Source: Hippopus hippopus (Eukaryota > Mollusca > Bivalvia > Cardiida > Cardiidae). Taken from it: DNA of 64,000 bases. Location: NCBI GenBank assembly GCA_946811185.2, contig OX328098.1, positions 41,541,650 through 41,605,649 of the forward strand, given 5' to 3'. The notes beneath the pieces are model-generated. The model searched no databases. It was not told the origin of the DNA and worked only from the letters and a program-made list of their open reading frames with translations. Every line of letters begins with the position of its first letter. The stretch's first letter is position 1. This document shows, piece by piece, positions 11,450 to 21,577 of the stretch. The position numbers and the translations under genes are program-made.

Positions 11450-12480
11450 CTTACATTATTAAGCATACTTACAGTAGATTTAAAGATCTTACTTCTATTC
11501 TGTTCTGTTTCAGAAGTTCAGCTTAAAAGGCAACTCAACTTAATTAAATCAACTTTTGATTTAGCCATATTTAAGTGGATTAGCACATCTGCCATTTCAA
11601 AGGGTTTGTCGGTAAACTGTTAATTTGATAGGATGTGTGTTTGATTGCAAACCAAAATTGCCGCTCTAATCCGATTGACCACCCGTTGTCTCAGTATATC
11701 ATAAGATAAACCAAACTACCGTCAATGATATTCACAAGTTTGTCAATTGACAGCACACTAAACACATTTTAAAATCATCAAACAACCAGTTTCCCTTAAC
11801 CCGAAATTGAAACTTTTCTGTTGAATCAGACGATCTATGAATATTCGAAATGCGTGTTATTTGGTGTAATTTATCATCGAATGCTTAACTAGCCTCACAA
11901 AAACAATAAACATCTTTAATTCCATTATTCTTTAGCAAAACTGAGGTTTGTTTAGGCGTTTCAGTCTTTCTCATTGAAGTTCAAACCTTTGCTGAAACCT
12001 GTAAATCTATTGCACTGTCCTTAGCCCCTGAAATTCAGACTTTTATGTACTTATCCTTATCCTTTTTTTTTTGCAATTACTTCCTAAAATGACATTTAGA
12101 CATACCTTTGTGCATACATTACGATACTTATTGATCCGTGATGGATTAAGCTGTTCATGAGTACTTCCACATAGTTTTCTCCACCGAAGACATTTTTCCA
12201 GATGTGTTTTCGGCTTTCGAAATGGGACGTATTTAACTCCCTCCTACAGTCTATCTGGATAACAATTATCAGTGTCACACAATCCGTAACTACACCCTTT
12301 TTCACCATTTCACAGATTTTTACTGATAGATAACACAATTGCTGTTTTGATAATTAAACAGATACGATCAAATTATCCCATGTTTGTAACAAATTGTGTC
12401 TAACCTTTTTGTTTACATGACGCCCAGTGCTGCGTTTTGATTGGCCGATAAGACCTGTCAGTCAAAATCAGGAGAAAGGT
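11450..12480. other. Repeat-free island
   Basis: No transposon family is recognised. It contains a plus-strand acceptor-like CTGTTCTGTTTCAG ending near 11513 and, on the minus strand, the candidate exon described next. An inverted CCAAT box lies at about 12442-12446 and CGTCATGT, CRE-like on the minus strand, near 12420. Confidence 0.4.
12106..12340 (-). other. Candidate first exon, minus strand
   Basis: The minus-strand reading frame is open from upstream of an ATG near 12307 (GAAATGGTG) to a good donor, AAAG|GTATGT, whose last exon base would be 12106. It would encode about 67 residues starting MVKKGVVTDC; I recognise no domain. A CCAAT-like element about 100 bp upstream is compatible with a promoter. 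Evidence is splice motif plus absence of repeats only. Confidence 0.22.
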
Positions 12481-12671
12481 CAGTTGAAAGCATTTGTATA
12501 AAAAAAATTTAATGTGCCATAAATGGTGGGATTCTTATCAGAAAGAGCAGAAAACGTCATGGGAAATGGAGAAAATGCTACTTAATACCAGTATTTTCTC
12601 CTTTTCCCACAATGTTTTTAAAAGCCTTTTTCGCCAGGGTCACTAAAACACAGAATTGTTTGGAGAAGGAA
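12481..12671 (-). mobile_element. H MITE, 5'-truncated
   Basis: B arm begins inside TTGAAAGCATTTG. The palindrome is intact but its centre is changed to a CTTAATA-type loop. A arm ends near TGGAGAAGGAAT. Confidence 0.75.
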
Positions 12672-12899
12672 TAACAAATACAATTTATCTGTAATGTTAA
12701 TGGTGAAGAAGTAACAGTATTCAGATTTCAGTAAGAAATTTCTAAACAGACAACAAAGAGAATTCCATGGATATCAGTTCTTTTTTCATAAAGTAATTAT
12801 CATTTTGCAAGGCAACTTGGTAAACAAAAGCAACATAATATATCAAATAACTAAATACAAATAGATAATTGGGTCCTGCTCTGTGAAAAGGGGCCTTAA

Positions 12900-13100
12900 A
12901 GCATCAACAAAAAGTATCCATTCAGGCCAGCCTGCAGAGTATGCGCAGGCTTACCAGGGCCGAAACGATTGGTTAATTTTCTGCATGTCCAAGCATCAGT
13001 TTACCTTGTGACTTAGTTGGTTATAAGACATAATGGAATTTATGGATCCATGATCATATGATTACTTGCTTGTATCATACATCACAGAGATCCATTAAGC
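12900..13100. repeat. Interspersed repeat, third palindromic type
   Basis: Contains GGCCAGCCTGCAGAGTATGC then GCAGGCTTACC (short palindrome), and downstream ATCACAGAGATCCATTAAGC. A diverged relative lies at 56572-56800, sharing ATCACAGAGATGCTTTAAAC. Confidence 0.55.
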
Positions 13101-13149
13101 CCCCTTTTGCCTGAGTATGGCTCATATACATAGTTTCTCTAGTTGTAGA

Positions 13150-13430
13150 AGCATGGCCATGCAGCTCAATGGTTAGCGTATTCGACTCATGAACTGGTAC
13201 TTGCAGTTTCAATATCCAATATAGGCAAACTTTCTTTCTGACAATTTTTTGCCTCTCACCTCTGATACCTGTGAGAAAAGTTGTCAGTGACTTGGAAAGA
13301 AAGCTGTATTAGTACTGATGTGAAAAAGCCAGGAAACACATGCACAGATGCAGTAACTGCCGGGATATGACCAAAGCTGTTAAAATGGCACTGAACTCCG
13401 ATACAAACACACAAATGTAGTGGGAGAAAT
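13150..13430 (+). mobile_element. tRNA-derived SINE, second subfamily
   Basis: Head GCAGCTCAATGGTTAGCGTA is a close match to a tRNA A box. Body TTGCCTCTCACCTCTGATAC and AGGAAACACATG match the copy at 39084-39345. Confidence 0.7.
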
Positions 13431-13434
13431 GTTT

Positions 13435-13520
13435 AACCTTTTTTTACATAATCCTAACTTTTCGTGGCCCTGACAAAGAACACTTTTGAAAGCACTGTGG
13501 GAAAAAGAGAAACCACTGAT
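13435..13520 (+). mobile_element. H MITE, A half
   Basis: TTTAACCTTTTTTTACATAA to the left hairpin arm GGGAAAAAGAGAAACC, where similarity stops. Confidence 0.6.
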
Positions 13521-13656
13521 AAACAGCTGTTACTTCAAATTTCGAGATTGCCGGTAAATATTTAAGAATCTTGTCTGCAATGTGACCAAAGGCATAAAAA
13601 TGCAAAGAAACAGTTCTTTCACAGAAAATAACCAGATAATCTGGCAAAGAGGCAGA

Positions 13657-13853
13657 TAGTTTTGACTTGTCTGCATTGAAAGCAATATATAATTGCACAC
13701 AATAGGTTACATTTGGCTCTGGTTTTGGGCTTTCTTTGTGAAAGGGTAGAAAACGTCAGAGGAAAAGGAGAAAAGTTGTTCTCTTTTTCTCATATTTTTT
13801 TTTCCAAAAGCCTTGTTCTTTAGGGTTGTTTAGATACGGGATTGTTTGGTTAA
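13657..13853 (-). mobile_element. H MITE, shortened hairpin
   Basis: B arm begins in the AGTTTTGACTTGTC region. The hairpin has lost the ATGCTGG apex on both sides, leaving GGAGAAAAGTTGTTCTC. Ends TGGTTAA, shared with the next copy. Confidence 0.75.
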
Positions 13854-14078
13854 CTCTTAACCAAACGACAAAATTTTAGACTGGTCAAAACTGAAAGTAT
13901 TTGCAGACGACATACTAAAGATGGCACAAATGCTGGAATTTGTCCTTTATAGAGCAGAAAAAATTGTGGGAAAAGGAGAAAATGCTGGTCACCAGCATTT
14001 TCTCCTTTTCCAACAATGTTTTCAAAAGACTTCTTTCCAGGGGTCGTTAAAACCCGGGATTAATTGGTAAAGGGCTAA
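13850..14078 (-). mobile_element. H MITE, A-B copy
   Basis: Shares TTAA at 13850 with the previous copy in the same orientation. Ends GGTAAAGGGCTAA. Palindrome centre GGTCACC. Confidence 0.85.
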
Positions 14079-14274
14079 CGGTTAAGAATTATTTTCTGAA
14101 GGTAATGTTTATAAGAAGTTTTTCATGAAGGAAAAATAGTCTAGAAACATACTGTTTGTTTACAAAAAGTCTAGAGAAAATAAATTGCCATGTTAACATG
14201 AAGATAAACATAATTAAATAAACTGTCATGAGGAAAATAAAATACATGTTCAACTTAACGCTTCACAAAGCAGT

Positions 14275-14490
14275 CTTGCTTTTTTTAACCCATAGGGTAC
14301 TGAATTAATGAAATGGACCTTACCAACTTGGAAAAACATTGGAAATATTGTTCCTTCAAGGTTGTTTTGGTCAGAATATGTAAAGAAGTAGTGGACAGTA
14401 TAGAAACAAGATCAGACTGCACATTATGTGCAGTCTGATCATGATCTACACTGTCCGCAATAACAACTCAAGTTGGTTCCTTTGCTTTAT
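14275..14490 (+). mobile_element. D-family copy
   Basis: Left end TTTAACCCATAGGGTACTGA, then TTTTGGTCAGAATATG. A near-perfect palindrome GATCAGACTGCACATTATG / TGCAGTCTGATCATGATC lies at 14410-14447. Confidence 0.65.
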
Positions 14491-14493
14491 AGG

Positions 14494-14712
14494 TTAACTC
14501 AATACTATATCACAAAATTTAAGACTGGATTATATTTGAAGCATTTGAAGATGTCAAAATTTGGCTAAAAAAATTAGATTTGTCTTTGAAAGAGTAGAAA
14601 ATGTCGTAGAAAAAGGAGAAAAAGCTGGTTGCTAGCATTTTCTCTTTTTCCAACAATGTTTTCATGAGCCTTTTGATCAGGGTCATTAAAACACAAAATT
14701 GGGATAGGATTA
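14494..14712 (-). mobile_element. H MITE, A-B copy
   Basis: Starts TTAACTCAATACTATATCAC. The A end is degraded (GGATAGGATTAG). Palindrome apex GCTGGTTGCTAGC. Confidence 0.75.
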
Positions 14713-15370
14713 GCCTTGCGGTTCGTTGGTTCACTGTAGTTACGGTCTGATCAAGAAAAAGTCACAATTTTAACAAAGTATAGAATAAATCACCAAATAA
14801 TTTTCTAATTTCATCTTTTAGTTAGTGTCATAGAAAATATGATGCAGTTTTATCTAAACATTTGAAAGAAAATCAACCTTGACCTTCACCACTGTCCTGG
14901 TGCCATTCTGAAATTGATACATGTCACTTCGATGGTTTTCGTAAAAAAATTAATGCAATTCAATACATTTGGCGCCAATTTGCAGTCACATGATTTGAAA
15001 ATATTGCCACATGACCTAGCAGATGATCTAAATACGTCATCATGCATGTTTTTAAGTAAAACTGCATGTAATGAAGGATTTTAGAGGGTGGGGTAAATGG
15101 TGTTAAGCATGTACGTGCTGATGACATCGTTTTCACTTCCGGTACAATTTTCTTCCATTCTTAACTTTTTTTTTTGAAAAATGAATTTGGCTGAGGTAAA
15201 GAAATGTTCAAGTCAAGGTATTTACAATCAAAATAGAGAACAGACAAGCCACTAAAGGGCGCCAATTTTTGTTATGATGGAAAAATACCGATTACCTTGA
15301 AGCAATATGTTCCGTGAACCTACATGTCGTGGCTATACATGTAACTATCTCCTAAACAATTACATGTACA
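14713..15370. other. Repeat-poor island with promoter-like motifs
   Basis: An ETS-type site (CACTTCCGG, about 15134-15142) lies some 40 bp before a plus-strand ATG at 15181 (AAAAATGAATTTGG). TTTGGCGCC near 14968 and GGGCGCCAA near 15256 resemble E2F sites. The ATG opens a 24-codon frame with possible donors GAG|GTAAAG or CAAG|GTATTT. Motifs this short can occur by chance. Confidence 0.25.
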
Positions 15371-15374
15371 TTCT

Positions 15375-15576
15375 TTAACAACCCGAAGTAGGAGATTTTG
15401 TTGAAAACATCATAGGACAAGTAGAAAATGTTGATAATTGACATTTTCTCCTTTTCCAAATATAAATTCTACCCTTTCAAAGACAAATCCCATCATCTGA
15501 CTTATGTATGCTTTGCCATCTGCATGTGCTTTCATTTTGGAGAAGTGTAAAATTTTGTAATCTGGTAGAGAGTTAA
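15375..15576 (+). mobile_element. H MITE, A-B copy
   Basis: A end truncated (TTTAACAACCCGAAGTAGG). Apex reads GTTGATAATTGAC. B arm is intact to GGTAGAGAGTTAA. Confidence 0.75.
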
Positions 15577-15815
15577 AATCCTGGGAAAGACAGCTTCTGA
15601 AAACATTGTGGGAAAAGGGGAAAACAGTAACCATCATTTTCTCCTTTTCCTCTAATGTTTGCTACCCTTTGGCAGAAAAGTCTTATCATTTGAGTAAAAG
15701 GTTTGAAAGGTTAAAAAAAATTGTGTGAAAAGGAGAAAATTTTCTCCTTTTCCCACATTTCTAAAAGCTTTCTTTCTCAGGGTTGTTAACACTCACAATT
15801 GTGAGGTAAAAGGTA
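15573..15815. mobile_element. Two fused partial H copies
   Basis: A plus-strand part (A arm, hairpin, start of B arm; to about 15691) joins a minus-strand hairpin without apex (GGAGAAAATTTTCTCC) plus A arm ending GAGGTAAAAGGT. Confidence 0.65.
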
Positions 15816-16035
15816 AAATACACAAAAAATTACTAGTACAGTCATATTGTTAGGGAGCACTAAGAAAATATGTAAAGATAAACAAAAGCACAAAACAATT
15901 CTTGCTGCAAAACAAGCCAAGCAGATCTGTTCTAGCAATATTTTAAGTTATTCCTAATGTTATAAGTAAATTACATACAATTGTAAATATGGTAACAAAA
16001 ATCTGATAATTTAGTCCATTTCCTCAAAGGCTCCT

Positions 16036-16267
16036 TTAACTCTTAAAACCAAACAACAAAATTCTAGACTGGTCCCAATTGATTGCATGTGCTGAAGACA
16101 AATCAAAAATTGCTAAAATAACAAGAGTTGTCTGTGATACGATAGAAAACATTTTGGGAAAAGGAGAAAATGCTGGTTACCAGCATTTTCTCCTTTTCCC
16201 ACAATGTTTTCAAAGCCTGGTTTCCATGATACGTTAACAGTCGGGATTGCTTGTTATAAAGGGTTCA
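16036..16267 (-). mobile_element. H MITE, A-B copy
   Basis: TTAACTCTTAAAACCAAACA to TAAAGGGTTCAA. Palindrome nearly perfect with centre GGTTACC. Confidence 0.85.
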
Positions 16268-16357
16268 ACAAATCCAATCCAAACAGAGACACAAAAGCAA
16301 AAAAAATTTTTCGAGGTGAGAAAATAGGGCTAGAAGCAAATGTTTAGTAACTCAATA

Positions 16358-16631
16358 ACAACTTTTTTTTGGATGTATCAAATTTGAAAGCAATCTCAGA
16401 GGACAAATTCAACGTGGCTGAAATCACACAATTGATTTGTCTTTCAAAGAGATTAATTAAAAAACTTTTGAAAAAAAGAAGGAAATACTGGAAACCAGCA
16501 TTTCCTCTCTTTTGCGCACAATGTTTTCTACTCTTTTGAAAGACAATTGTCATGATTTGAGTAACATTAACTTGTAACAAATGCCTTCAATTTGGACATG
16601 GCTAAACTTTTGTCATCAGGTAAAGAGTTAG
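16358..16631. mobile_element. H MITE, B-B chimera
   Basis: Left flank TTTGAAAGCAATCTCAGAGG and right flank AAATGCCTTCAATTTGGAC are both B arms, ending GGTAAAGAGTTA. The second clear B-B case. Confidence 0.7.
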
Positions 16632-16715
16632 GCCCATCCGATTTGGATAGCTTTGTGGCTTTTGGGAAATTTCAAAACAGATATTTAGTAAACCATGACA
16701 TAATATGACTCATTT

Positions 16716-16855
16716 CCCATTTTACCTAACAATCCTGACTTTTAATGACCCTGAAAGAAAAGGCTTTTGAAGGCTTTTCGTGGGAAAAGGACAAAAAGCT
16801 GGTAAACAGCATTTTCTCCTTTTCACACAATGTTTTCCATCCTGTCAAATTTGGT
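16716..16855 (+). mobile_element. H MITE, A arm and palindrome
   Basis: CCCATTTTACCTAACAATCC to TTTTCCATCCTGTC. The B arm is missing and D-like sequence (CAAGTCTGATCTTAATTTAC) follows. Confidence 0.7.
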
Positions 16856-17057
16856 TCATTTGTATCACTTTCAAGTCTGATCTTAATTTACACTTTATGC
16901 ATCAAAAGCACCAAAACATAGTTTTTAGTACATGTACTATTAGATAAGCTCCATTTTTTACCATTGTTATATTTCTTTAACAATCTCTTTGTTTGAACTT
17001 AATTATATTAAAATACATATTATAAGTGCAAGAAGTGCTTCAGTCGCCATTTTTACT

Positions 17058-17284
17058 GTAACTTTTCAACAGAATACAAATTTCAGACACATACTAATTC
17101 AAAACAATTGCAGACGACAGATCAAATGTAGCCGACATAATGAAATTTGTCTATGACAGGTTGAAAACATTGTGGGAAAAAGGAGAAAATGCTGGTAACC
17201 AGCATTTTCTCCTTTTCCCATGATGTTTTCAAAACCCTTCTTTTTTAGGATTTTTAAAACTCGGGATGTGCATTAATGGCTTAA
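17058..17284 (-). mobile_element. H MITE, A-B copy
   Basis: B arm first and A end TTAA at 17281-17284. The palindrome centre is GGTAACC, the state usual in plus copies, which suggests the core flipped relative to its arms. Confidence 0.8.
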
Positions 17285-17415
17285 GTTCCACTTTTTTCCA
17301 TCCTTCATTGTTTTCCCTTGTTTTCTTTGTTTTCCCTTATTTTCTTTAATTTCTTTGTTTGAACTCAATTATATTACATAAGTGCCTGAAGCCCTTTAGA
17401 AGTCTTTTCCCATTC

Positions 17416-17623
17416 ACTCTTTACTAGAAGACAAAGTTAGACAAAGACCGAGACTTGTCAAGACTGAAAGCAGTTGCAGACAACAAAGTAAATGTGGCTC
17501 CAATGATGGGATATGTCAGAAAGGGTGAAAAACACTGTGAGAAAAAAGAACATACATACATGTAATAACAAGCTTTCTTTTGCAGAGTCATTAAAATGTA
17601 GAATTGTTTGGTAAAAGAGTTAA
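17416..17623 (-). mobile_element. H MITE lacking a normal palindrome
   Basis: B arm CACTCTTTACTAGAAGACAA and A arm to GGTAAAAGAGTTAA. The right hairpin arm is replaced by ACATACATACATGTAATAAC. Confidence 0.7.
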
Positions 17624-17722
17624 GACATCATTATCATTTTGTATTACAGGAGACCACTAATAATCAAAGAACTCAAGGTTTATGCACTGACAGACTAGCA
17701 AATGTGGTATAAGCAGCCTTGG

Positions 17723-17887
17723 TAAACATTAAACTTGGTTGGTTACCAGCACTTTTTCCTTTCCCCACAACATATTCTACCCTTCCAAAAAGCAAATTTC
17801 AGGTTTTAAGACATATTTATTTTTTTGTCTGCAAAATACTTTCTACTTGGACAAGTCAAAAGTTTTGTTGTGTAGTAAAGTGTTGAT
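17723..17887 (+). mobile_element. H MITE, right half
   Basis: Begins at the palindrome centre (TTGGTTACCAGC) and runs through the B arm to TAGTAAAGTGTTG. Confidence 0.7.
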
Positions 17888-17944
17888 TAAAGAGAGACAT
17901 GGACTGATTCACTTACTCAGTCTGACTTATGACTGTGATGACTT

Positions 17945-18163
17945 TTAACCGATCCACAAAATTTTAGACTCAATCAAATAGAAAGCATCTGCAGACAAAT
18001 AATTAAATTTAGCCCAAAAGATGATTTCTGTCTTTGAAATGGCAGAAAATATTTTGGAAACAGAAAATGGTCGTTACCAGCATATTCTCCTTTTCCCACA
18101 ATGTTTTCAAAAGCCTTTTTCCTCAAGGTCATTAAAACTTGGGATCATGTAGTAAAGTGTTAA
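17945..18163 (-). mobile_element. H MITE, A-B copy
   Basis: TTAACCGATCCACAAAATTT to AGTAAAGTGTTAA. The left hairpin arm has lost about ten bases. Confidence 0.8.
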
Positions 18164-18190
18164 AAGTGATCCAAAATCCTTGCCATGATC

Positions 18191-18618
18191 TTTACCCTTT
18201 ACTAAACGGTCCTGTTTTAATGACACTTAACCCATTACCACACAATCCCTACTTTTGACGACCCTGAGAAAGAAGTCTTTGGAAAACATTGTGGGAAAAG
18301 GAGAAAATGCTGGTAACCAGCATTTTCTCCTTTTCCCACAATGTTTTCTACCCTTCACAAAACAAATTTCAAATTTTCAGTCACTTTTATTTTGTCGTCT
18401 GCAAATGCTTTCGAATTGGACAAACCTAAAATTTTGTCGTCTGGTAATGAGTTAAGAGGAAGCCCTCGGAAAGTGAAGAGGTAACCAGCATTTTCTTTTT
18501 TTCCACACAGTATTTTTGACCTTTTCAAAGACATAACCTATCATTTTAGAGTAATATGTGGTATGCAAATACTTTTAACTTGGATAAATATAAAACTTTG
18601 TTGTTTGGTAAGGCATTA
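18191..18618 (+). mobile_element. H MITE split by another H copy
   Basis: The A end CCCTTTACTAAACGGTCC ... GACACTTAA stops at 18230. The host resumes with GAGGAAGCCCTCGG after 18455, through a half hairpin and B arm to GGTAAGGCATTAA. Without the insert the site reads GACACTTAAGAGGAAGCC, as expected for an H A arm. Confidence 0.75.
18227..18455 (+). mobile_element. H MITE, complete, nested
   Basis: 229 bp with TTAA at both ends. The palindrome is perfect: arms 18282-18314 and 18316-18348 around a single A at 18315. This is the reference copy for the family description. Confidence 0.92.
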
Positions 18619-18748
18619 AGGAAAATGTATACTACATTCTTCTTCACTTTATCATTTATCAACTGCATCTCAGAGCTACAAACTGTTTTCTTGTAAACCC
18701 TGCTTACACATGCAATGAGCAATGTTCTGACAAAAAGGACTTCAGTGC

Positions 18749-18910
18749 ATTTGCAAAAAGTACAGATCCATGTCAGCTTGTGCAGTACGCCCATGCTAAT
18801 GTGGGTCGACACTTCTGGCTCTCGGTCAATTTTGTCCATATCAAAGAACCATTATACCTCAGGATTCAGCCTGTTGTTAGACAAAATGGAATTTATGGAT
18901 CCATGAATAA
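18749..18910. repeat. Interspersed repeat remnant
   Basis: GCAAAAAGTACAGATCCATG ... AATGGAATTTATGGATCCAT. The second half matches 13035-13055 in the repeat at 12900-13100. Confidence 0.45.
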
Positions 18911-19139
18911 TTAACCCGTTACCAAGCAATCCCTGGTTTTTACGACCCAGAGGAAGAAGCCTTCTGAAAACATTGTGGGAAAAGGAAAAAATGCTGGTAA
19001 CCAGCATTTTCTCCTTTTCCGACAATGTTTTCTACTCTTCTGAAGTCAAGTTTCAACTTTTGAGTCACGTTTATTTTGTTGTCTGCAAATGCTTTCAATT
19101 TGGACAAGTCTAAAATTTTGTTGTTTGGTAAAGAGTTAA
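18911..19139 (+). mobile_element. H MITE, complete, 3' of the coiled-coil exon
   Basis: 229 bp, TTAA-bounded, near-consensus. It lies about 100 bp downstream of the minus-strand stop codon and carries the nearest AATAAA hexamer for that gene. Confidence 0.92.
19070..19075 (-). promoter_or_regulatory. Candidate polyadenylation signal AATAAA
   Basis: Plus-strand TTTATT reads AATAAA on the minus strand, about 170 bp past the stop at 19242. I see no AATAAA or ATTAAA between the stop and this site. It is inside the B arm of an H MITE. Use as the real signal is inferred. Confidence 0.45.
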
Positions 19140-19241
19140 GTGATGACTTTTTTGGTACAATGCATCAGGGAGATGCCTTAAACCGACTTTTGCCAAAGTT
19201 CATGTCTTATGATAACCAACTACAATCTTTGTCATGTATTT

Positions 19242-19724
19242 TCAGTGCATATCATATTTTTGGAAGTGTTTCTTCAGCGCTTCACTGTATTCTGTGTTGG
19301 TTGTTTGTGAAAGAGAGGCTGACCTCTTTTTGTTCCCTTTGTTTTTGCTTCCTTTGCGCTTAAACATTGTCTTGAACGTCTGAAATGGGGTCATCTCAGC
19401 CTTTCCAGTCTCTGATTTGTTGTTGTTGTTGTTGTAGGAAGGACTAGGGGGTGGGGTTGTACAGTACTCTGATATTGTTTCACCGGGTTTCACTTGTGAG
19501 AGTTTTTCTGCTTGTCTTTGAATGGATACCAGATCTACACTGGAGAGGGAATGTGGGCGATCCTTACTGGAATAAATCCTTTTACCTGGGTCTTCACAGG
19601 GCTGGGCGAGCATTGGCATGGAGCCCATTGACATCAGTTGACCTGAATGGGAAATAATTGGACCCAGTGCTTCTTCCTCATCGATGACTGTGTTTATGTG
19701 GGTGGAGCTGAATGAAAATATACG

Positions 19725-19756
<32 letters not shown>

Positions 19757-20573
19757 AATGTCCATTCATGTTTGTAGAGGGTGGTCTTGAAAATTCCTGA
19801 TCACTCATGGAAAACACTCCACTTGAACTTTCACTCATTTGTGGAGAGTCACCAACTGTCTCGTGTATTTCACATTTAGATGTCTCTTGTTCTGTGAAGA
19901 AATTTTGTAGATTTTTACGATTGTTTTTGTTCCCATATTTGGACCCCCGAGTTGAAGTGCCTCTTGCTCTACCAAACATTGACCCTTTTTCGTGGTTTGG
20001 ACTATTCTGGTCAAATGCATCATCATGGAGATTTTTCAAATCTTCTTGACTAGAACACAGACGTTGGTTTTTCAAATTGTATTTTTCAAGATTGAAATTG
20101 TTTAGTTCCAAACTACTACGATTTTTCATGAGAAATTTATCCTTCACCATTCCAAGTTTACCGTTGTGTCCTTTTTTCTCACTGTGCTTTTCACGCATAT
20201 AACCATTCATTCCACCATTAGCACAAATTTCCTTTATTGCATTCAACAACTGTTCATTTTGATCCTTCAGTTTTAATATCTCTTTCTTCTGAATCTCTAT
20301 CCTTTCATTTTTGGTTTTAATCTGTGCTCTATGCTTTAACTGACCTTTACGAAGGTTACTCTCCAATAAGGTCAGATGTGAAATAACTTCTGAAAGCTGC
20401 TGGTGGGATTTAATTCGTTCCTGTTTGAGTGCCGTTTGTGTTTTGTAGAGGTCAAGTTTCAAGGTCATGATAAGATTGTTACTCTTTGTCTGTTGCTCTA
20501 CCAGATGGCCCTGAGCTGATTTCAATGCCATCTTTGTGGTGGAAAGTTCCTCCTGTAAGGCTTTCATCTCAAT
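19242..20573 (-). CDS. Coiled-coil, Ser/Asn/Asp-rich protein, terminal coding exon
   Basis: This exon encodes 443 residues in one open frame to a stop at 19242. Its 5' border is a splice acceptor (AATCATTTCAG, AG at 20575-20574), so the exon begins ATT GAG ATG in phase 0. The internal ATG at 20567 would be the start only in a shorter form. Counting from that Met, residues 1-115 are a strong coiled coil (heptads such as LKLKDQNEQLLNAIKE). Residues 120-260 are polar and basic. Nine Asp lie near 272-281, PPPSPSYNNNNN near 375-383, and the last 55 residues are Lys/Arg-rich (MFKRKGSKNKGNKKRSASLS). No enzyme motif, signal peptide or membrane segment is visible. Length, codon quality and lack of repeats support a real gene. 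The family is not recognised; a scaffold or cytoskeletal role is only a guess from composition. It is probably the last exon of the gene whose 5' exon lies at 51487-52680. Confidence 0.85.
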
Positions 20574-20587
20574 CTGAAATGATTAAG
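20574..20587 (-). promoter_or_regulatory. Splice acceptor of the coiled-coil exon
   Basis: Minus strand TACTTAATCATTTCAG|ATTGAG. The pyrimidine tract is short, but CATTTCAG fits an animal 3' splice site and it is in phase with the long ORF. Confidence 0.65.
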
Positions 20588-20695
20588 TAATATACGATAA
20601 AGTAACATACAGTAAGATCTACTCTATATAGCATCACAAAATAATAAAATTGGCCTTATTGAGACTGAAAGTAGAATTTTACCAACAACAACTTG

Positions 20696-20924
20696 AACCA
20701 TTATCACACAGTCCTGAGATCCAACCACCCCCAAGGAAAAAGACTCTCAAAAACATTGTGGGAAAAAAGGAGAAAATGCTGGTAACCAGTATTTTCTCTT
20801 TTTCCATAAATTTTTTCTATCCTTTCGAAAACAAATTTTGTAATTTGTAAAACAGTTGTCTTCTACAACAAATACTTGGACATTTGGACCAGTCTAAAAT
20901 GTTGTCATTCTGGTGAAGAGTTAA
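20696..20924 (+). mobile_element. H MITE, A-B copy, in the putative intron
   Basis: 229 bp. The left end has lost its TTAA (AACCATTATCACACAGTCC); the right end GGTGAAGAGTTAA is intact. Confidence 0.8.
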
Positions 20925-20933
20925 ATGTAGCAT

Positions 20934-21120
20934 ACTCCTTTACCAAAAAAAAACATTTGAAAACCTTGTAGAAAAAGGAAAAACCTGCACTTTCTCACAT
21001 TCCCACCCTGTTTTCAAAGCCTTCTTCCTTAGAATCATAAAAACATAGGATTGTCTGTAAAATGCTACAAAACACTGGTGGAAAAGGAAAAAAATGCTGG
21101 TTACTGGTATTTTCTCATGC
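20934..21120 (-). mobile_element. H MITE fragments
   Basis: A diverged copy (CTCCTTTACCAAAAA to GATTGTCTGTAAAATG, about 21064) is followed by a separate partial palindrome with apex ATGCTGGTTACTGGTAT. Confidence 0.55.
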
Positions 21121-21228
21121 TTATGTATGGTAACTGTTTATGGAAAGTTTAGATTGATTTCAGACTTATTTGTGTTTTACAAAACTTTCAGCAATATTTC
21201 AGTCATATCATGGCAACTGTTCACATAT

Positions 21229-21385
21229 TCATTATGTTCTGGGTTTCACCTGTGCTAGGCAAGGGCTCTAAAGCGTCTTGCCTGAGGACACTCCAATGAA
21301 AAACCCAGGGCTTGAGTGAGTATCAAACCTGGGGCCTCCAGGTTTTACTTGCTATGACTTACCACTGAGCTACAAAGAATCCCTA
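21229..21385 (-). mobile_element. tRNA-derived SINE, third subfamily
   Basis: On the minus strand the head has GTAGCTCAGTGGTAAGTCAT (A box) and GGTTTGATACTC (B box). The rest of the body is short. Confidence 0.65.
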
Positions 21386-21577
21386 CAAATTTCCAATTCA
21401 ATGTACTTTGTTACTTTCATTTTCGATGTCTGGATTATTCAATCTATCTCATGTATTTTCTATTTTATTGAGGAAATATTTGCCAAAACATGTTTTTAAA
21501 ATAAATTTATTTCAATACAAGTCAAGGTCTGGCTGCACCATAGATACATATGAAAGGCCTGTAAAAACTTGGATCAT

